NCBI RefSeq assembly: GCF_002727185.1 | Contig: NZ_NIZW01000038.1 | Span: 1 to 58,145 of the forward strand | Source: Rhodopirellula bahusiensis | GTDB lineage: Bacteria; Planctomycetota; Planctomycetia; Pirellulales; Pirellulaceae | Length of the DNA: 58,145 nt | Reading direction: 5' to 3' | In this document: positions 9,582 to 18,514 of the stretch, in pieces | Position numbering within the stretch: position 1 is the first letter of the stretch | Layout: the number at the start of each line of letters is the position of its first letter | The notes under the pieces: generated by a model | Databases searched by the model: none | Told to the model about the DNA's origin: nothing | What the model saw: only the letters and a program-made list of their open reading frames with translations | Translations under genes and position numbers: made by a program

Positions 9582-10945
9582 AGATCGCTGGCTTGCTGTT
9601 CGTGCTCGTTGCGTCGTTGGGGTTTTCGGCCGTCGCATGGTTGCCGTCGTCCCAGCAGGTGACGACGGTCGACCCGAGTTTTCTACACACGGTAACGCGA
9701 GGCGATTTGACGGTTGCGGTGACAGAACTGGGGACTCTGGAAAGTTCCAACAACACCGAGATCAAATGCCGTGTTCGTGGCAACAACACAGTCACCTTGG
9801 TGGTCGAGAGCGGAACCGAAGCGAACGCCGGTGATATTCTCGTGCAACTCGATACCCTCGCCATCGAAGAAGAGATCAGCAATCGAACAAAGCTCTTTCA
9901 CCTGGCTCAGTCGCAGGTTGCCCGATCGGGCGCGGACGTCGAGCGGGCCAAGATTGCAGTGCTCGAATATTCCGAGGGGCGATTCGTTTCAGAACTGGCG
10001 GCTTTGCAAAAGAACCTTGCCGTCGCGGAATCCAGATTACTAAACGCAAAGAATCGACTGCAACATTCGGAAATGTTGTCTCGCAGCGAGTACGCCAGCG
10101 ACTTAGAGCTGGAGGAAAAGGAGTTTGCTCTTTCCCAGGCCGAGTTGACCGCCAAATTGACCCGGACGCAAATCGACGTTCTCGAGAACTTTACAAAGAA
10201 GGAAGAGCTGATCCGGCTCAAAGGCGAGCTGAGTGCTGCCGAAGCGACTCACAAAGCGAACGTGGAAACAGCCCTAGCGGATAAGAAACGATTGGAGCGT
10301 GCACAAGAGGAACTAGCGTTCTGTACCATTCGTGCCGAGCGTGCGGGACTGGTCATTTATCCAACTGGAGAAGAGTGGAAGGACACTCCGGAGATCGAAG
10401 AGGGAGCGACGGTGCGCAAGGATCAAACGCTGCTGCTGATGCCTGACTTGAATCAGATGCAAGTCAAAGTTGGTGTCCACGAATCGGTCGTCAAACGCAT
10501 CGACGTAGGCATGACGGCCAACGTTACTTTGAATCGGGAATCGATTCCGGCTGAGGTTACCTTTGTCGCATCGGTGGCGAAACCAGCCTCTTGGTGGACA
10601 GGGAACGTCGTCAAATATGATGCGATCGTCTCGTTGCCGTCCCAAATCGGGATGCGGCCGGGAATGAGCGCCGAAGTCGAAATCGTATTGGCCAAGCACG
10701 AAGACGTTGTCCTTGTTCCGGTCGCGGCGTGCATTGAAACGTCCGATGGATTCGCCTGCTGGGTGCAACAAGACGCCGGCATACAGCGTCGCACGCTCGA
10801 CGTTGGCGACAGCAGCAATATGTTTTTATGGGTTCGTGACGGCGTGATCATGGGCGAACAAGTCATTCTCGATCCGCTCGCCAATGTCCCCGAAGCCCAA
10901 GTCGAAGCGGCCAGGATATTCGGGGATGAGGACTCGATCTTGTAG
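9578..10945 (+). CDS. HlyD/MacA-type efflux adaptor, copy 2
   Basis: This 455-residue paralogue of the adaptors on either side has the same order: membrane segment (about 2-20), lipoyl half with TELGTLESSNNTEIKCRVRG, coiled-coil hairpin, second lipoyl half with GLVIYPTGEEWKDTPEIEEG, and barrel with MPDLNQMQVKVGVHES. The shared runs show that the three arose by tandem duplication. Its ATG overlaps the stop of copy 1 (ATGA). After its stop an inverted-repeat element of about 213 bases separates it from copy 3. Confidence 0.9.
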   Translation: MKIAGLLFVLVASLGFSAVAWLPSSQQVTTVDPSFLHTVTRGDLTVAVTELGTLESSNNTEIKCRVRGNNTVTLVVESGTEANAGDILVQLDTLAIEEEISNRTKLFHLAQSQVARSGADVERAKIAVLEYSEGRFVSELAALQKNLAVAESRLLNAKNRLQHSEMLSRSEYASDLELEEKEFALSQAELTAKLTRTQIDVLENFTKKEELIRLKGELSAAEATHKANVETALADKKRLERAQEELAFCTIRAERAGLVIYPTGEEWKDTPEIEEGATVRKDQTLLLMPDLNQMQVKVGVHESVVKRIDVGMTANVTLNRESIPAEVTFVASVAKPASWWTGNVVKYDAIVSLPSQIGMRPGMSAEVEIVLAKHEDVVLVPVAACIETSDGFACWVQQDAGIQRRTLDVGDSSNMFLWVRDGVIMGEQVILDPLANVPEAQVEAARIFGDEDSIL

Positions 10946-10984
10946 CAATATGATGACCTACTCGCTCCGTTTCGCTTCCACACT

Positions 10985-11197
10985 GGCTCCCCTCGCCCCG
11001 CTTCGAGGTCGTGCAGTTTTTAGATGCTGTATTGCCGGGCGTTTGTCATCACCCTCCCTCTGGGAGGGTCGAGCGAAGCGAGGGGAGGGCTCAGCATTGG
11101 ATCCAGCGCGTAACCCTCCCCGGCCCGAAGCGGGCCGACCCTCCCAAAGGGAGGGTGAAATAAAACTGCACGACCTCGGAGCGGGGAGAGGGGAGCC
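10985..11197. repeat. MITE-like inverted-repeat element, family D, copy 1
   Basis: Terminal arms 10985-11020 and 11162-11197 are reverse complements at 34 of 36 positions, beginning GGCTCCCCTC and ending GTCGTGCAGTTTT. Inside is a second inverted pair built from CACCCTCCCTCTGGGAGGGT-like words. The right end directly abuts the ATG of the third adaptor, and its GGGGAG lies at ribosome-site distance. There is no coding capacity for a transposase, so it is either non-autonomous or a RIP/BIME-like repeat. Confidence 0.88.
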
Positions 11198-12976
11198 ATG
11201 ATCGCGGAATCGAATTCCTCAAGGCTGCCGATGCTGGTTAAGATCACTGCCGCCACTGCGCTGCTGGGTGGGTTGTGTCTAGCTGCCGTCGCTCTAGCAG
11301 GAAGCTTTCGCAACGAGGAAACAAGCAATGCCATGACACATGTCGTCTCGCGCGGTGACTTGTTGGTGACGGTCACGGAGCAGGGGACGCTTGAAAGTGC
11401 AGAGAACCTGGAGATCAAATCAAAGGTTCGCGGATACAACGCGGTGCTGTGGATTGTCGATAGCGGAACTTTCGTGGACGAGGGTGACGTACTTGTTCGC
11501 CTAGACGCCTTGTTTATCCAAGAGCAAGTCGACGAGCGGACCAAGTATGCGAATTGGTCGCAATCCGGCGCGGACGCTTCTGCTGCTCAAGTGGCACGAG
11601 CTCGTATCGCAGTCGAAGAATACGACCAGGGACGATTTCAGTCTGAATTGCTGACCCTTGAGAAGGACGTCGCCATCGCAAAAGCAACTCTGCAGAATGC
11701 TCGCGAGAGAGTGCGCCATATCGGCGTGATGGCGGACAGCGGCTACCTGAGCGAACTGGAGGTCGAAGAGAAACAGTTTGCGGTCAAACAGGCTGCACTG
11801 AATGTGCAATTGAAGCAAACCCAATTGGAAGTGCTTCAAGAATTTACGTACAAAGAACAACTGCAAACCCTCAAGGGAGAATTGGCGTCCATCGAAGCAA
11901 CTCACAAAGCCAACGTTGAACGAGCACTGGCGGATAAATCTCGCCGAGACCGGGCGGTCGAAGAGTTGCAGTACTGTGCCATCAAAGCACCACGCAGCGG
12001 CTTGGTGATCCACCCCAATGCAGCCAAGTGGGAAACCGCACCGATTTCAGAAGGCACGAACGTTCACAAGAATCAAGTGCTGTTGCTGATGCCGGACTTG
12101 AATCAAATGCAGGTCAAAATGGGCGTTCATGAATCAGCGGTCAAGCGAGTCAAGTCGGGACAATCGGCCTCAGTCGAACTTCCAACCCGGACGCTGCAAG
12201 GGCTTGTCACCGAAGTCGCGTCGATCACGAAACCTGCGGGCTGGTGGACCGGCAATCAAGTGCGTTACGACACGATTGTTTCCCTGCCGTCTGTCGACGG
12301 ACTCCGGCCAGGAACGAGTGCCGAGGCTCAAATCGAGGTTGCTCGGTACGAGAGCGTCTTGCTGATTCCCGTTGCTGCGATCGCTGAGCAAAACGATCGG
12401 ACCTACTGTTGGATCCAGGCACCCGACGGCCCAGTACGTCGTGAAATCAAAACGGGCGACAGCAACGATGTGTTCACCATCGTCACGCAAGGATTACAAG
12501 AAGGTGACGAAGTGCTATTGAATCCATATGCATACGAAGCTCCGGTCACAAGTGAAAGCGATGACAATATCACCAATATTACACTGGCTCCCATCTCCCC
12601 GCTTCGACGTCGTGCAGTTTTTCAGTGCAGTGCTCGCGAGGTTGAAATCACCCTCCTGAACGCAGTTGGGGAGGGTCGGAATGCGAGCGTTCAGCGAGAA
12701 TTCCGGGGAGGGCAGTGCGCGGCACTTACCATGCCCGGCCCTCACCCTCGCGTACGCCTGAACGGCGTCGCTCGACCTCTCCCCAAACTTCGTTTCGGGA
12801 GAGGTACGCTATGTAGAAATCAGCCGAAAGGCGACATCAGAAAACTGCATTGTCTTTTTCGGGGGCCGGGGGTGAGGGGCGTCCCGCCTATCGCTCTGTC
12901 TTGGCGTTTTCACGGTCGAAGCCGCTTCGACGGAAAACCTCTCCCCCGCGATCCGAATAGGAACCGAACCTCTTGA
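11198..12976 (+). CDS. HlyD/MacA-type efflux adaptor, copy 3, with repeat-derived C-terminal tail
   Basis: This 592-residue third adaptor paralogue starts at the ATG at 11198, directly against the repeat element. Residues 1-462 align in layout with copies 1 and 2: membrane segment at about 10-33, lipoyl half with TEQGTLESAENLEIKSKVRG, coiled coil, second lipoyl half with GLVIHPNAAKWETAP, and barrel with MPDLNQMQVKMGVHES. From about residue 463 the frame runs into a second family D element. The last 130 residues are Arg/Pro-rich and unlike any adaptor, so they are probably read-through of inserted DNA. The original stop is lost and the frame ends in a TTGA overlap with the permease gene. Confidence 0.88.
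   Translation: MIAESNSSRLPMLVKITAATALLGGLCLAAVALAGSFRNEETSNAMTHVVSRGDLLVTVTEQGTLESAENLEIKSKVRGYNAVLWIVDSGTFVDEGDVLVRLDALFIQEQVDERTKYANWSQSGADASAAQVARARIAVEEYDQGRFQSELLTLEKDVAIAKATLQNARERVRHIGVMADSGYLSELEVEEKQFAVKQAALNVQLKQTQLEVLQEFTYKEQLQTLKGELASIEATHKANVERALADKSRRDRAVEELQYCAIKAPRSGLVIHPNAAKWETAPISEGTNVHKNQVLLLMPDLNQMQVKMGVHESAVKRVKSGQSASVELPTRTLQGLVTEVASITKPAGWWTGNQVRYDTIVSLPSVDGLRPGTSAEAQIEVARYESVLLIPVAAIAEQNDRTYCWIQAPDGPVRREIKTGDSNDVFTIVTQGLQEGDEVLLNPYAYEAPVTSESDDNITNITLAPISPLRRRAVFQCSAREVEITLLNAVGEGRNASVQREFRGGQCAALTMPGPHPRVRLNGVARPLPKLRFGRGTLCRNQPKGDIRKLHCLFRGPGVRGVPPIALSWRFHGRSRFDGKPLPRDPNRNRTS
12586..12890. repeat. MITE-like inverted-repeat element, family D, copy 2 (diverged)
   Basis: The left end GGCTCCCATCTCCCCGCTTC continuing to GTCGTGCAGTTTTT matches the arm of the copy at 10985. 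The right end, near AAAACTGCA at about 12845, is recognisable but diverged, so the right boundary is uncertain. Internal GGGGAGGG and CCTCACCCTCGCG-type words recall copy 1. It lies inside the reading frame of the third adaptor. Confidence 0.7.
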
Positions 12977-14298
12977 TCGCGCAGTTCTTTCAAACCGTTG
13001 ACCTTGGCATCAAGAGTCTGCTCGTCCAAAAACTTCGAGCAGGATTGGCCGCGTTGGGAATCTTCATCGGCACCTCCACCGTCATCTGGCTCGTTGCCAT
13101 GGGTGAAGGGGTCAGCTATCGCGCGCAGCAACAAATTCTTGAATTGGGTGCCAAAAACGTTATCGTTCGCACCGTCCAGCCAAACGCCAGCGGTGATGAA
13201 GACGCGAACAGCCGAGTCAAAACCTATGGCTTGTTGCGAGCGGATTATCGGCGGATCGTCGAAAACATTCCAAATATTCGACGCGCGATTCCGATGCGCG
13301 AACTGAAATTTGAACTCCGGCTTGATGACCGAACCGCCGACGCGAAGCTGGTCGGATGTGCGGAGGAATACTTGGAACTGAACCGTTTGCAAATTGCCCG
13401 CGGTCGTTGGCTGTCCCCTCGCGATCGAGGCAAAAAGGTCATTGTGTTGGCCGACGAGACCGCCAAGCGATTGTTTCCATTCGAGAACCCAATTGGCCGC
13501 GCCATCTGGGTCGGTAGCGAGTTTTATACGGTCATCGGGCAAACGAACGACCGCACCGCGTCGGCAGCGATTGGCGGAAGTCTCGACTCGCGTGATTACA
13601 ACTTGGACGCTTACATTCCCCTTCAAACACTTCGCCAGCGCGTTGGTGATCTGGTGATGAAACGCGTCGGTGGCGGTCAAGGGTTCAACTTCACCGGAGA
13701 GAATGTCGAACTGAGTCAGATCACGGTCGAAGTGAACCATATCGAGGAAGTTGATGAGACCGCACAAATTATCGAAACACTGCTCCGGAAATACCACGAG
13801 AAACAAGACTACGCCGTCGTCGTCCCGCGAGAATTGCTACGGCAAGCCGAGCGCACCCGCACGATGTTTAATGTGCTGTTGGTCGTGATCGCAGGTATCT
13901 CGCTGTTGGTCGGTGGGATTGGCATCATGAACATCATGCTGGCCACCGTCACCGAACGAACTCGCGAAATTGGTGTTCGCCGGGCACTCGGTGCAACTCG
14001 AAGCGACATCATCGGTCAATTCTTGATCGAGACCGTTGTGCTAACGGCCAGTGGAGGAATCGCAGGAGTCTTGTTCGGGTTGTCGGTTGGCCCGATGTTT
14101 CGGCTGATCAAACGTGTCATCTCAACGATTTCTCCCGAGTCATTGCCGCCAATCGTTGACTCGCTTGAACCTCGGATCGCGATGTGGTCCGTCGTTCTGT
14201 CGCTCGGCATTTCGCTGGGAGTTGGCGTCCTGTTTGGCGTCTATCCGGCTAGGAAAGCGGCCTACCTAGATCCGATTGAGGCGCTGCGCCATGAATGA
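12973..14298 (+). CDS. MacB/FtsX-type ABC transporter permease
   Basis: This 441-residue inner-membrane protein has the MacB topology. One N-terminal membrane helix (about 24-45) is followed by a periplasmic domain (about 50-285) and three C-terminal helices (about 295-320, 340-368 and 398-420). The motifs GGIGIMNIMLATVTERTREI and RRALGATRSDI are typical of the family, as is the C-terminal PARKAAYLDPIEALR. Unlike E. coli MacB there is no fused ATPase; that is the separate gene at 14456. The TTG start at 12973 overlaps the stop of the third adaptor. It should form a tripartite exporter with the adaptors and TolC-type protein. Confidence 0.92.
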   Translation: MIAQFFQTVDLGIKSLLVQKLRAGLAALGIFIGTSTVIWLVAMGEGVSYRAQQQILELGAKNVIVRTVQPNASGDEDANSRVKTYGLLRADYRRIVENIPNIRRAIPMRELKFELRLDDRTADAKLVGCAEEYLELNRLQIARGRWLSPRDRGKKVIVLADETAKRLFPFENPIGRAIWVGSEFYTVIGQTNDRTASAAIGGSLDSRDYNLDAYIPLQTLRQRVGDLVMKRVGGGQGFNFTGENVELSQITVEVNHIEEVDETAQIIETLLRKYHEKQDYAVVVPRELLRQAERTRTMFNVLLVVIAGISLLVGGIGIMNIMLATVTERTREIGVRRALGATRSDIIGQFLIETVVLTASGGIAGVLFGLSVGPMFRLIKRVISTISPESLPPIVDSLEPRIAMWSVVLSLGISLGVGVLFGVYPARKAAYLDPIEALRHE

Positions 14299-14455
14299 TG
14301 AAATTTCGCTGTATTTGAAAAATCGATTGTCCACGATCACCGGCACGGTCGGGTATCTATGGTCGGGTGTCGATGTTGACGGCCTGGTTTCTCCAAAGCT
14401 TCGGACTGACATCGGCACTCGACATTTTACCTTTTACGCGATGATTTGAAGGCTC

Positions 14456-15196
14456 ATGACAAGCATCGCTGATCCAAACACTGACCAAGCCAAAACTCGT
14501 CCGGCAAGCGACTATGCGTTTCGAGTCGAGGACATCTATCGAACGTATTTTCTCAAAGGAGAAACTGTTCACGCCTTGCGAGGTGTTTCGTTTGATGTGC
14601 TGCAAGGTGAATACATCGCGATCATGGGACCATCGGGATCGGGGAAAAGCACGCTGCTCAATGTGCTTGGTTGCCTCGATCGACCGACGAGCGGCAAGTA
14701 CCTCCTGGCCGGCGATGATGTTTCGACAATTAGTGACTATCAGTTGTCGCGAATCCGTGGTCGTCGAATTGGGTTCGTCTTTCAATCGTACAATCTGCTG
14801 CTGCAACTCAATGTGATGGAAAACATCAAGGTGCCGCTGCAGTACCAGGGTTTGATCGGCAAGGACGCGAACGAAAAATGCCGCGAACTTGCTCAGCAGG
14901 TTGGTCTGGGTGACCGGTTGTATCACAAACCGACAGAATTATCCGGAGGTCAGCAACAACGAGTGGCGATCGCTAGAAGTCTCGTGAACGACCCTTACTT
15001 TGTGCTGGCTGACGAAGCGACTGGAAACCTAGATTCCAAAACCACGGACGAAGTTCTTGACCTTTTTCAGAAGCTGAATGAAAGCGGCAAGACGATCGTC
15101 ATGATCACGCACGAAGACGAAGTCGCTGAACGAGCGAAACGAGTGATACGATTGCGTGACGGCCTGATCGAGTCCGACGAGTTCAATGAATCATGA
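14456..15196 (+). CDS. ABC transporter ATP-binding protein (MacB/LolD type)
   Basis: This 246-residue ATPase has Walker A GPSGSGKST at residues 58-66, a Q-loop in GFVFQSYNLL, signature LSGGQQQRVAIARSL at about 161, Walker B VLADEAT at about 181, and a switch His in ITHED. The family powers MacB- and LolD-type transporters that work on periplasmic substrates. It follows the permease by 157 bases on the same strand and completes the efflux operon. Length is normal for the family. Confidence 0.94.
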   Translation: MTSIADPNTDQAKTRPASDYAFRVEDIYRTYFLKGETVHALRGVSFDVLQGEYIAIMGPSGSGKSTLLNVLGCLDRPTSGKYLLAGDDVSTISDYQLSRIRGRRIGFVFQSYNLLLQLNVMENIKVPLQYQGLIGKDANEKCRELAQQVGLGDRLYHKPTELSGGQQQRVAIARSLVNDPYFVLADEATGNLDSKTTDEVLDLFQKLNESGKTIVMITHEDEVAERAKRVIRLRDGLIESDEFNES

Positions 15197-15341
15197 CTTG
15201 CGTGGCGGTCACCCGACCAAATCATGCCGAAGCATCGTGTCGCTGCTGAACTCAGAAATCGACACCAGGGCAGCGGTCTCCCGCTCCGGTGCATGGTTTT
15301 GGACAATCTACCTCCGTCCCCTTTGATCCGCATCCAAAGGG

Positions 15342-15470
15342 TAGTGGTCTGTCACGACTTATTCTTGAGGTAGTGGACGAGGCGACGAGTCCCGAACTGG
15401 CGTCAAATCCAAGGACTCGTCGCCTCGTCCACTACGATCAACCCTCACTTTTAGCTGTAACAGACCACTA
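15342..15470. repeat. Nested inverted-repeat element, family A
   Basis: Outer arms TAGTGGTCTGTCAC (15342-15355) and GTAACAGACCACTA (15457-15470) match at 13 of 14 positions. They enclose an inner palindrome (15370-15435) with perfect 23-base arms starting GTAGTGGACGAGGCGACGAG. A diverged copy of the inner part lies at 4792-4845. The outer right end supplies the TAG stop of the neighbouring minus-strand gene. Confidence 0.87.
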
Positions 15471-17258
15471 GGGTACCTCCGTGGCGTCCACAAGGATCAG
15501 CTTTTCAGCGGTTCGCGTGACTTTGCCGAAGTCGATTTCGCTGGCGATCTCCTCCGGAGCGCCCGTCCATTTGAGAAGCACGACGGTCGTTGATCCCGAG
15601 CGGCTGTAGCTGTAGAGCTGCGAGCCCAATCGTTCGATCATGGCATCCGCCTTGGCCTTCGTATCGCGGTCTCCTTCAATCCGCAGCATGAACCCGTCGG
15701 AAAACGACCTCGAACCGCCCGACGACATCTCTCCACCACCGCCCGGCCCGCCTCTTGGTCCGCCCCGCGGACCACTTCCTGAGCCGCGGTTCCCAAATCG
15801 ATCTCGCAATCCTGATGGCATGCCGCCGGAACGTCCTCCGCCAGCCGAACCGCGTGGGCCGCCTCGCATTGCATCACGAAACTGTTGGCGGTTCTCATCC
15901 GACTCGCGTTGCTTGGCTTCCGACTCCGCTCGCTTGGCGGCCGCCGCCAGCTTCTCCGCCTGCTCGCGATCTGCTTTGAGTTGCGGGTTCTTCAGTTCGG
16001 CCCACTGCCTCCGAAGCGACGCCACGTTGCGAGTCGTTGAATCTTCGAATTGACGATGAGCGAACTCAAATTCTTTCTGAAGCGTCTTCGCTTCCTCACG
16101 ATCAGGCCCCGATTTCACCAGCTCGTCCAGCGTGCCATTGATGAAAGGCAAGAAAGCCTGCTCAGCATCGGCATGATCCTTTGGGACAGTGAAATAGCCA
16201 TCCGCTTCAAAGCCTTTGATCGCGATTTCGATGAGTTGATCGTTCAGCTTCGCCAACTCCTGGTGAACAACATCAGGTTGCCCTTCGGCTTCGTATTGGT
16301 TGACCCGTTTGGCGACGTCATCCAGCGTCTCGATGAATTCGAGATAGATTTTGGAAGCCTTGAACTGACTGGGTTTTGACAGCGGGAACAGCGCCGACCC
16401 AACATACTTTTGCATCGCGTCCTTCCAAAACCGCTTGCCGATCCTGGGGTCCTTCGAGAGTGCGTGTTCGCTCGCGACCGTCTGCTGGTTCCCCGACCCG
16501 AACATGTACTTGTCGAAGAAGGCACGATTGCGTTCACCAATGGATTCCTGAAGTGCTGGATCGCCCGTGGGAGACGCCAACGCGACTCGCATCAGTTCGC
16601 GACTGCGTTTCTCGCCTTCGATCATTCGTTTCACCCGTTCTTCGTATGCCGGGGTTCCCTTTTCAAGCACCTCAACACGCTGGCCTTCCTCGCTGGCTTC
16701 CCGTATTTGGAACCATTCATCGACGATCTGCTCGGGCGTCATCGGCTTGATCGAAGACACAACGATTGCGGGAGCATTGGCGTTGCCTGAGAGAGAAGTG
16801 TCGCTGGTCGATGAACCGACTGAATCGCCGGTGCCACTCGTTACGTCCATCGCCACCGGGCCGACTTCCTCGCGGCCCGACAAAAACAGAAACGCGCCCG
16901 CCCCCAGCAAAGCCAAGACCGCGACCGCGGTTCCCACACCGAGAATAGCGGCGATTGGAAGCGAGGAGGAACTGGATTTGGTCGCGGCTCGAGGTGGGCG
17001 GTAGGGCTGAGCGGATTGCAGTGGATCGCTGGCCTGCTGAACCGGCATTCGACGTGCAGGCGAAGTGCCCCGCGCCGAAGTGGCGGGAGGAGACACCGCT
17101 GTCTTCTGCCGTGAGCTGGCTGGCTTCTGAGCGGGAATGGTGGTCTGTATTTTCTGCTGGCACTTCGGGCAGTTCAAAACCACACGACTGCCAGCTTCGC
17201 CCCGATATTTCAATCGCGTTTGGCACTTGGGACACTGGATGACCAGCTCAACACTCAT
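15468..17258 (-). CDS. Zinc-ribbon, single-pass membrane protein with Gly/Arg-rich region
   Basis: This 596-residue protein starts with a zinc ribbon (Cys9, Cys12, Cys30, Cys33), followed by a Pro/Ser/Ala-rich linker and one membrane helix at about 105-127. The remainder holds a helical region (about 180-430), a charged coiled-coil stretch rich in Lys, Glu and Ala (about 430-470), a Gly/Arg/Ser-rich low-complexity segment (about 475-535) and a small C-terminal alpha/beta domain. Planctomycetes have many proteins with this N-terminal zinc ribbon plus membrane helix; the function is not established. The stop codon is formed by the end of the repeat at 15342-15470. It stands alone and is divergent from the next gene. 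Confidence 0.82.
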   Translation of the reverse strand: MSVELVIQCPKCQTRLKYRGEAGSRVVLNCPKCQQKIQTTIPAQKPASSRQKTAVSPPATSARGTSPARRMPVQQASDPLQSAQPYRPPRAATKSSSSSLPIAAILGVGTAVAVLALLGAGAFLFLSGREEVGPVAMDVTSGTGDSVGSSTSDTSLSGNANAPAIVVSSIKPMTPEQIVDEWFQIREASEEGQRVEVLEKGTPAYEERVKRMIEGEKRSRELMRVALASPTGDPALQESIGERNRAFFDKYMFGSGNQQTVASEHALSKDPRIGKRFWKDAMQKYVGSALFPLSKPSQFKASKIYLEFIETLDDVAKRVNQYEAEGQPDVVHQELAKLNDQLIEIAIKGFEADGYFTVPKDHADAEQAFLPFINGTLDELVKSGPDREEAKTLQKEFEFAHRQFEDSTTRNVASLRRQWAELKNPQLKADREQAEKLAAAAKRAESEAKQRESDENRQQFRDAMRGGPRGSAGGGRSGGMPSGLRDRFGNRGSGSGPRGGPRGGPGGGGEMSSGGSRSFSDGFMLRIEGDRDTKAKADAMIERLGSQLYSYSRSGSTTVVLLKWTGAPEEIASEIDFGKVTRTAEKLILVDATEVP

Positions 17259-17506
17259 CGAAAATCGCCCCCTGATTCAGCACTCGAACTTTTTCGCGAG
17301 ACGACTCCAACGAGAAACGGCCTGCCAACGTTTCGCCTTTCAAGCGTCGGATACCTACGAAGATAGCGGTTTCGATGGGGCAAGGTGGGTTCCCTCAACG
17401 TGTGTCATGATTAGGCTTGCGTTTCATCTTTCTTGGACGCGATGAACTGCACCAAGTTCCACCGCCAATTCCCCCTTCGCTTCGCGAACGCCTTTCGATT
17501 GCAACC

Positions 17507-18514
17507 ATGCCCCATCCCGAAAACATTCTGGTGACCGGAGCGACGGGCATGATTGGTGCCCCGGTGGTGAGACGTGCGGCGGCCGCGGGTCACCACGTGC
17601 GGGCGGTCGTGCGATCGGGATCGGATCGTCGGGTTCTGGATGGCTGCGACGTGGAGTGGGTGGATTCGGATTTGACCAATCCCAATGCCGCTTACCAAGA
17701 CGCGATTCGCAAGAGCGACGTGATCGTTCACACCGCGGCGCACGTGGGTGACTGGGGGCCAGTGTCGACCTACCGAGCGATCAACTTGGACGCGGTCGAA
17801 GACCTGCTGCGTTTTGCATCAGGCTCGGATCGATTGCGTCGGCTCGTTCACCTCAGTGCACTCGGTGTCTACCAAGCCAAGCACCACTTCGGCACCGATG
17901 AAGCCACACCCGTCGACCTTCGCGGTTTCGATGGCTACACCCACACAAAAGCACTCGCGGAAGGACTCGTGAATGCCGCTCACCAAAAGGACGGCATGCC
18001 AACCGTGATCGCTCGACCCGGGTTCACTTATGGCGAAGGCGATCGACGGATTTTGCCAAGGCTGATGCAGCGATTCCGAAACGGTTCGATCCGGATGATC
18101 GGCGACGGCCAGCGAGTGCTGAACAACACCAACATCGACAACCTCATCGACGGATTGTTCCTGTGCATCGACCACGACGCGGCCGTGGGCGAGACCTTCA
18201 ACTTGCGAGACGAGCGTTTGGTCACGCGAGCGGAATTCCTCGGCGCGGTGGCGGACTTCCTTGAGCTTCCACCTCCCAAACGTGTTCCGCTGTGGTTCGC
18301 CAAAGTCGCTCGCCCGGTCCTCGAAACCTACGGCCGAATTCGCGGTGCGGACGAGCCACCTTTGCTGACCGGCGCGACAATGAAGTTCATGACGCTGAAC
18401 TTGGACTTCAGCATCAAGAAAGCCAAACGCTTGCTCGGCTATCAACCGCGAGTCGATTTTCGCGAAGGGATCCAAGACGCACTGAAGTGGGCGGCAGAAA
18501 ATGCAAGTCACTGA
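17507..18514 (+). CDS. NAD(P)-dependent epimerase/dehydratase family (extended SDR)
   Basis: This 335-residue protein begins with a Rossmann fold: nucleotide-binding motif TGATGMIG at about residues 10-17. The catalytic Tyr-x3-Lys is in GYTHTKALAE, with a Ser in VHLSALG upstream. The family includes nucleotide-sugar epimerases and 3-beta-hydroxysteroid-type dehydrogenases; the substrate cannot be told. The ATG at 17507 is chosen because it starts right before the Rossmann strand; an upstream in-frame start would add 30 poorly structured residues. It overlaps the next gene by 14 bases. Confidence 0.88.
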   Translation: MPHPENILVTGATGMIGAPVVRRAAAAGHHVRAVVRSGSDRRVLDGCDVEWVDSDLTNPNAAYQDAIRKSDVIVHTAAHVGDWGPVSTYRAINLDAVEDLLRFASGSDRLRRLVHLSALGVYQAKHHFGTDEATPVDLRGFDGYTHTKALAEGLVNAAHQKDGMPTVIARPGFTYGEGDRRILPRLMQRFRNGSIRMIGDGQRVLNNTNIDNLIDGLFLCIDHDAAVGETFNLRDERLVTRAEFLGAVADFLELPPPKRVPLWFAKVARPVLETYGRIRGADEPPLLTGATMKFMTLNLDFSIKKAKRLLGYQPRVDFREGIQDALKWAAENASH

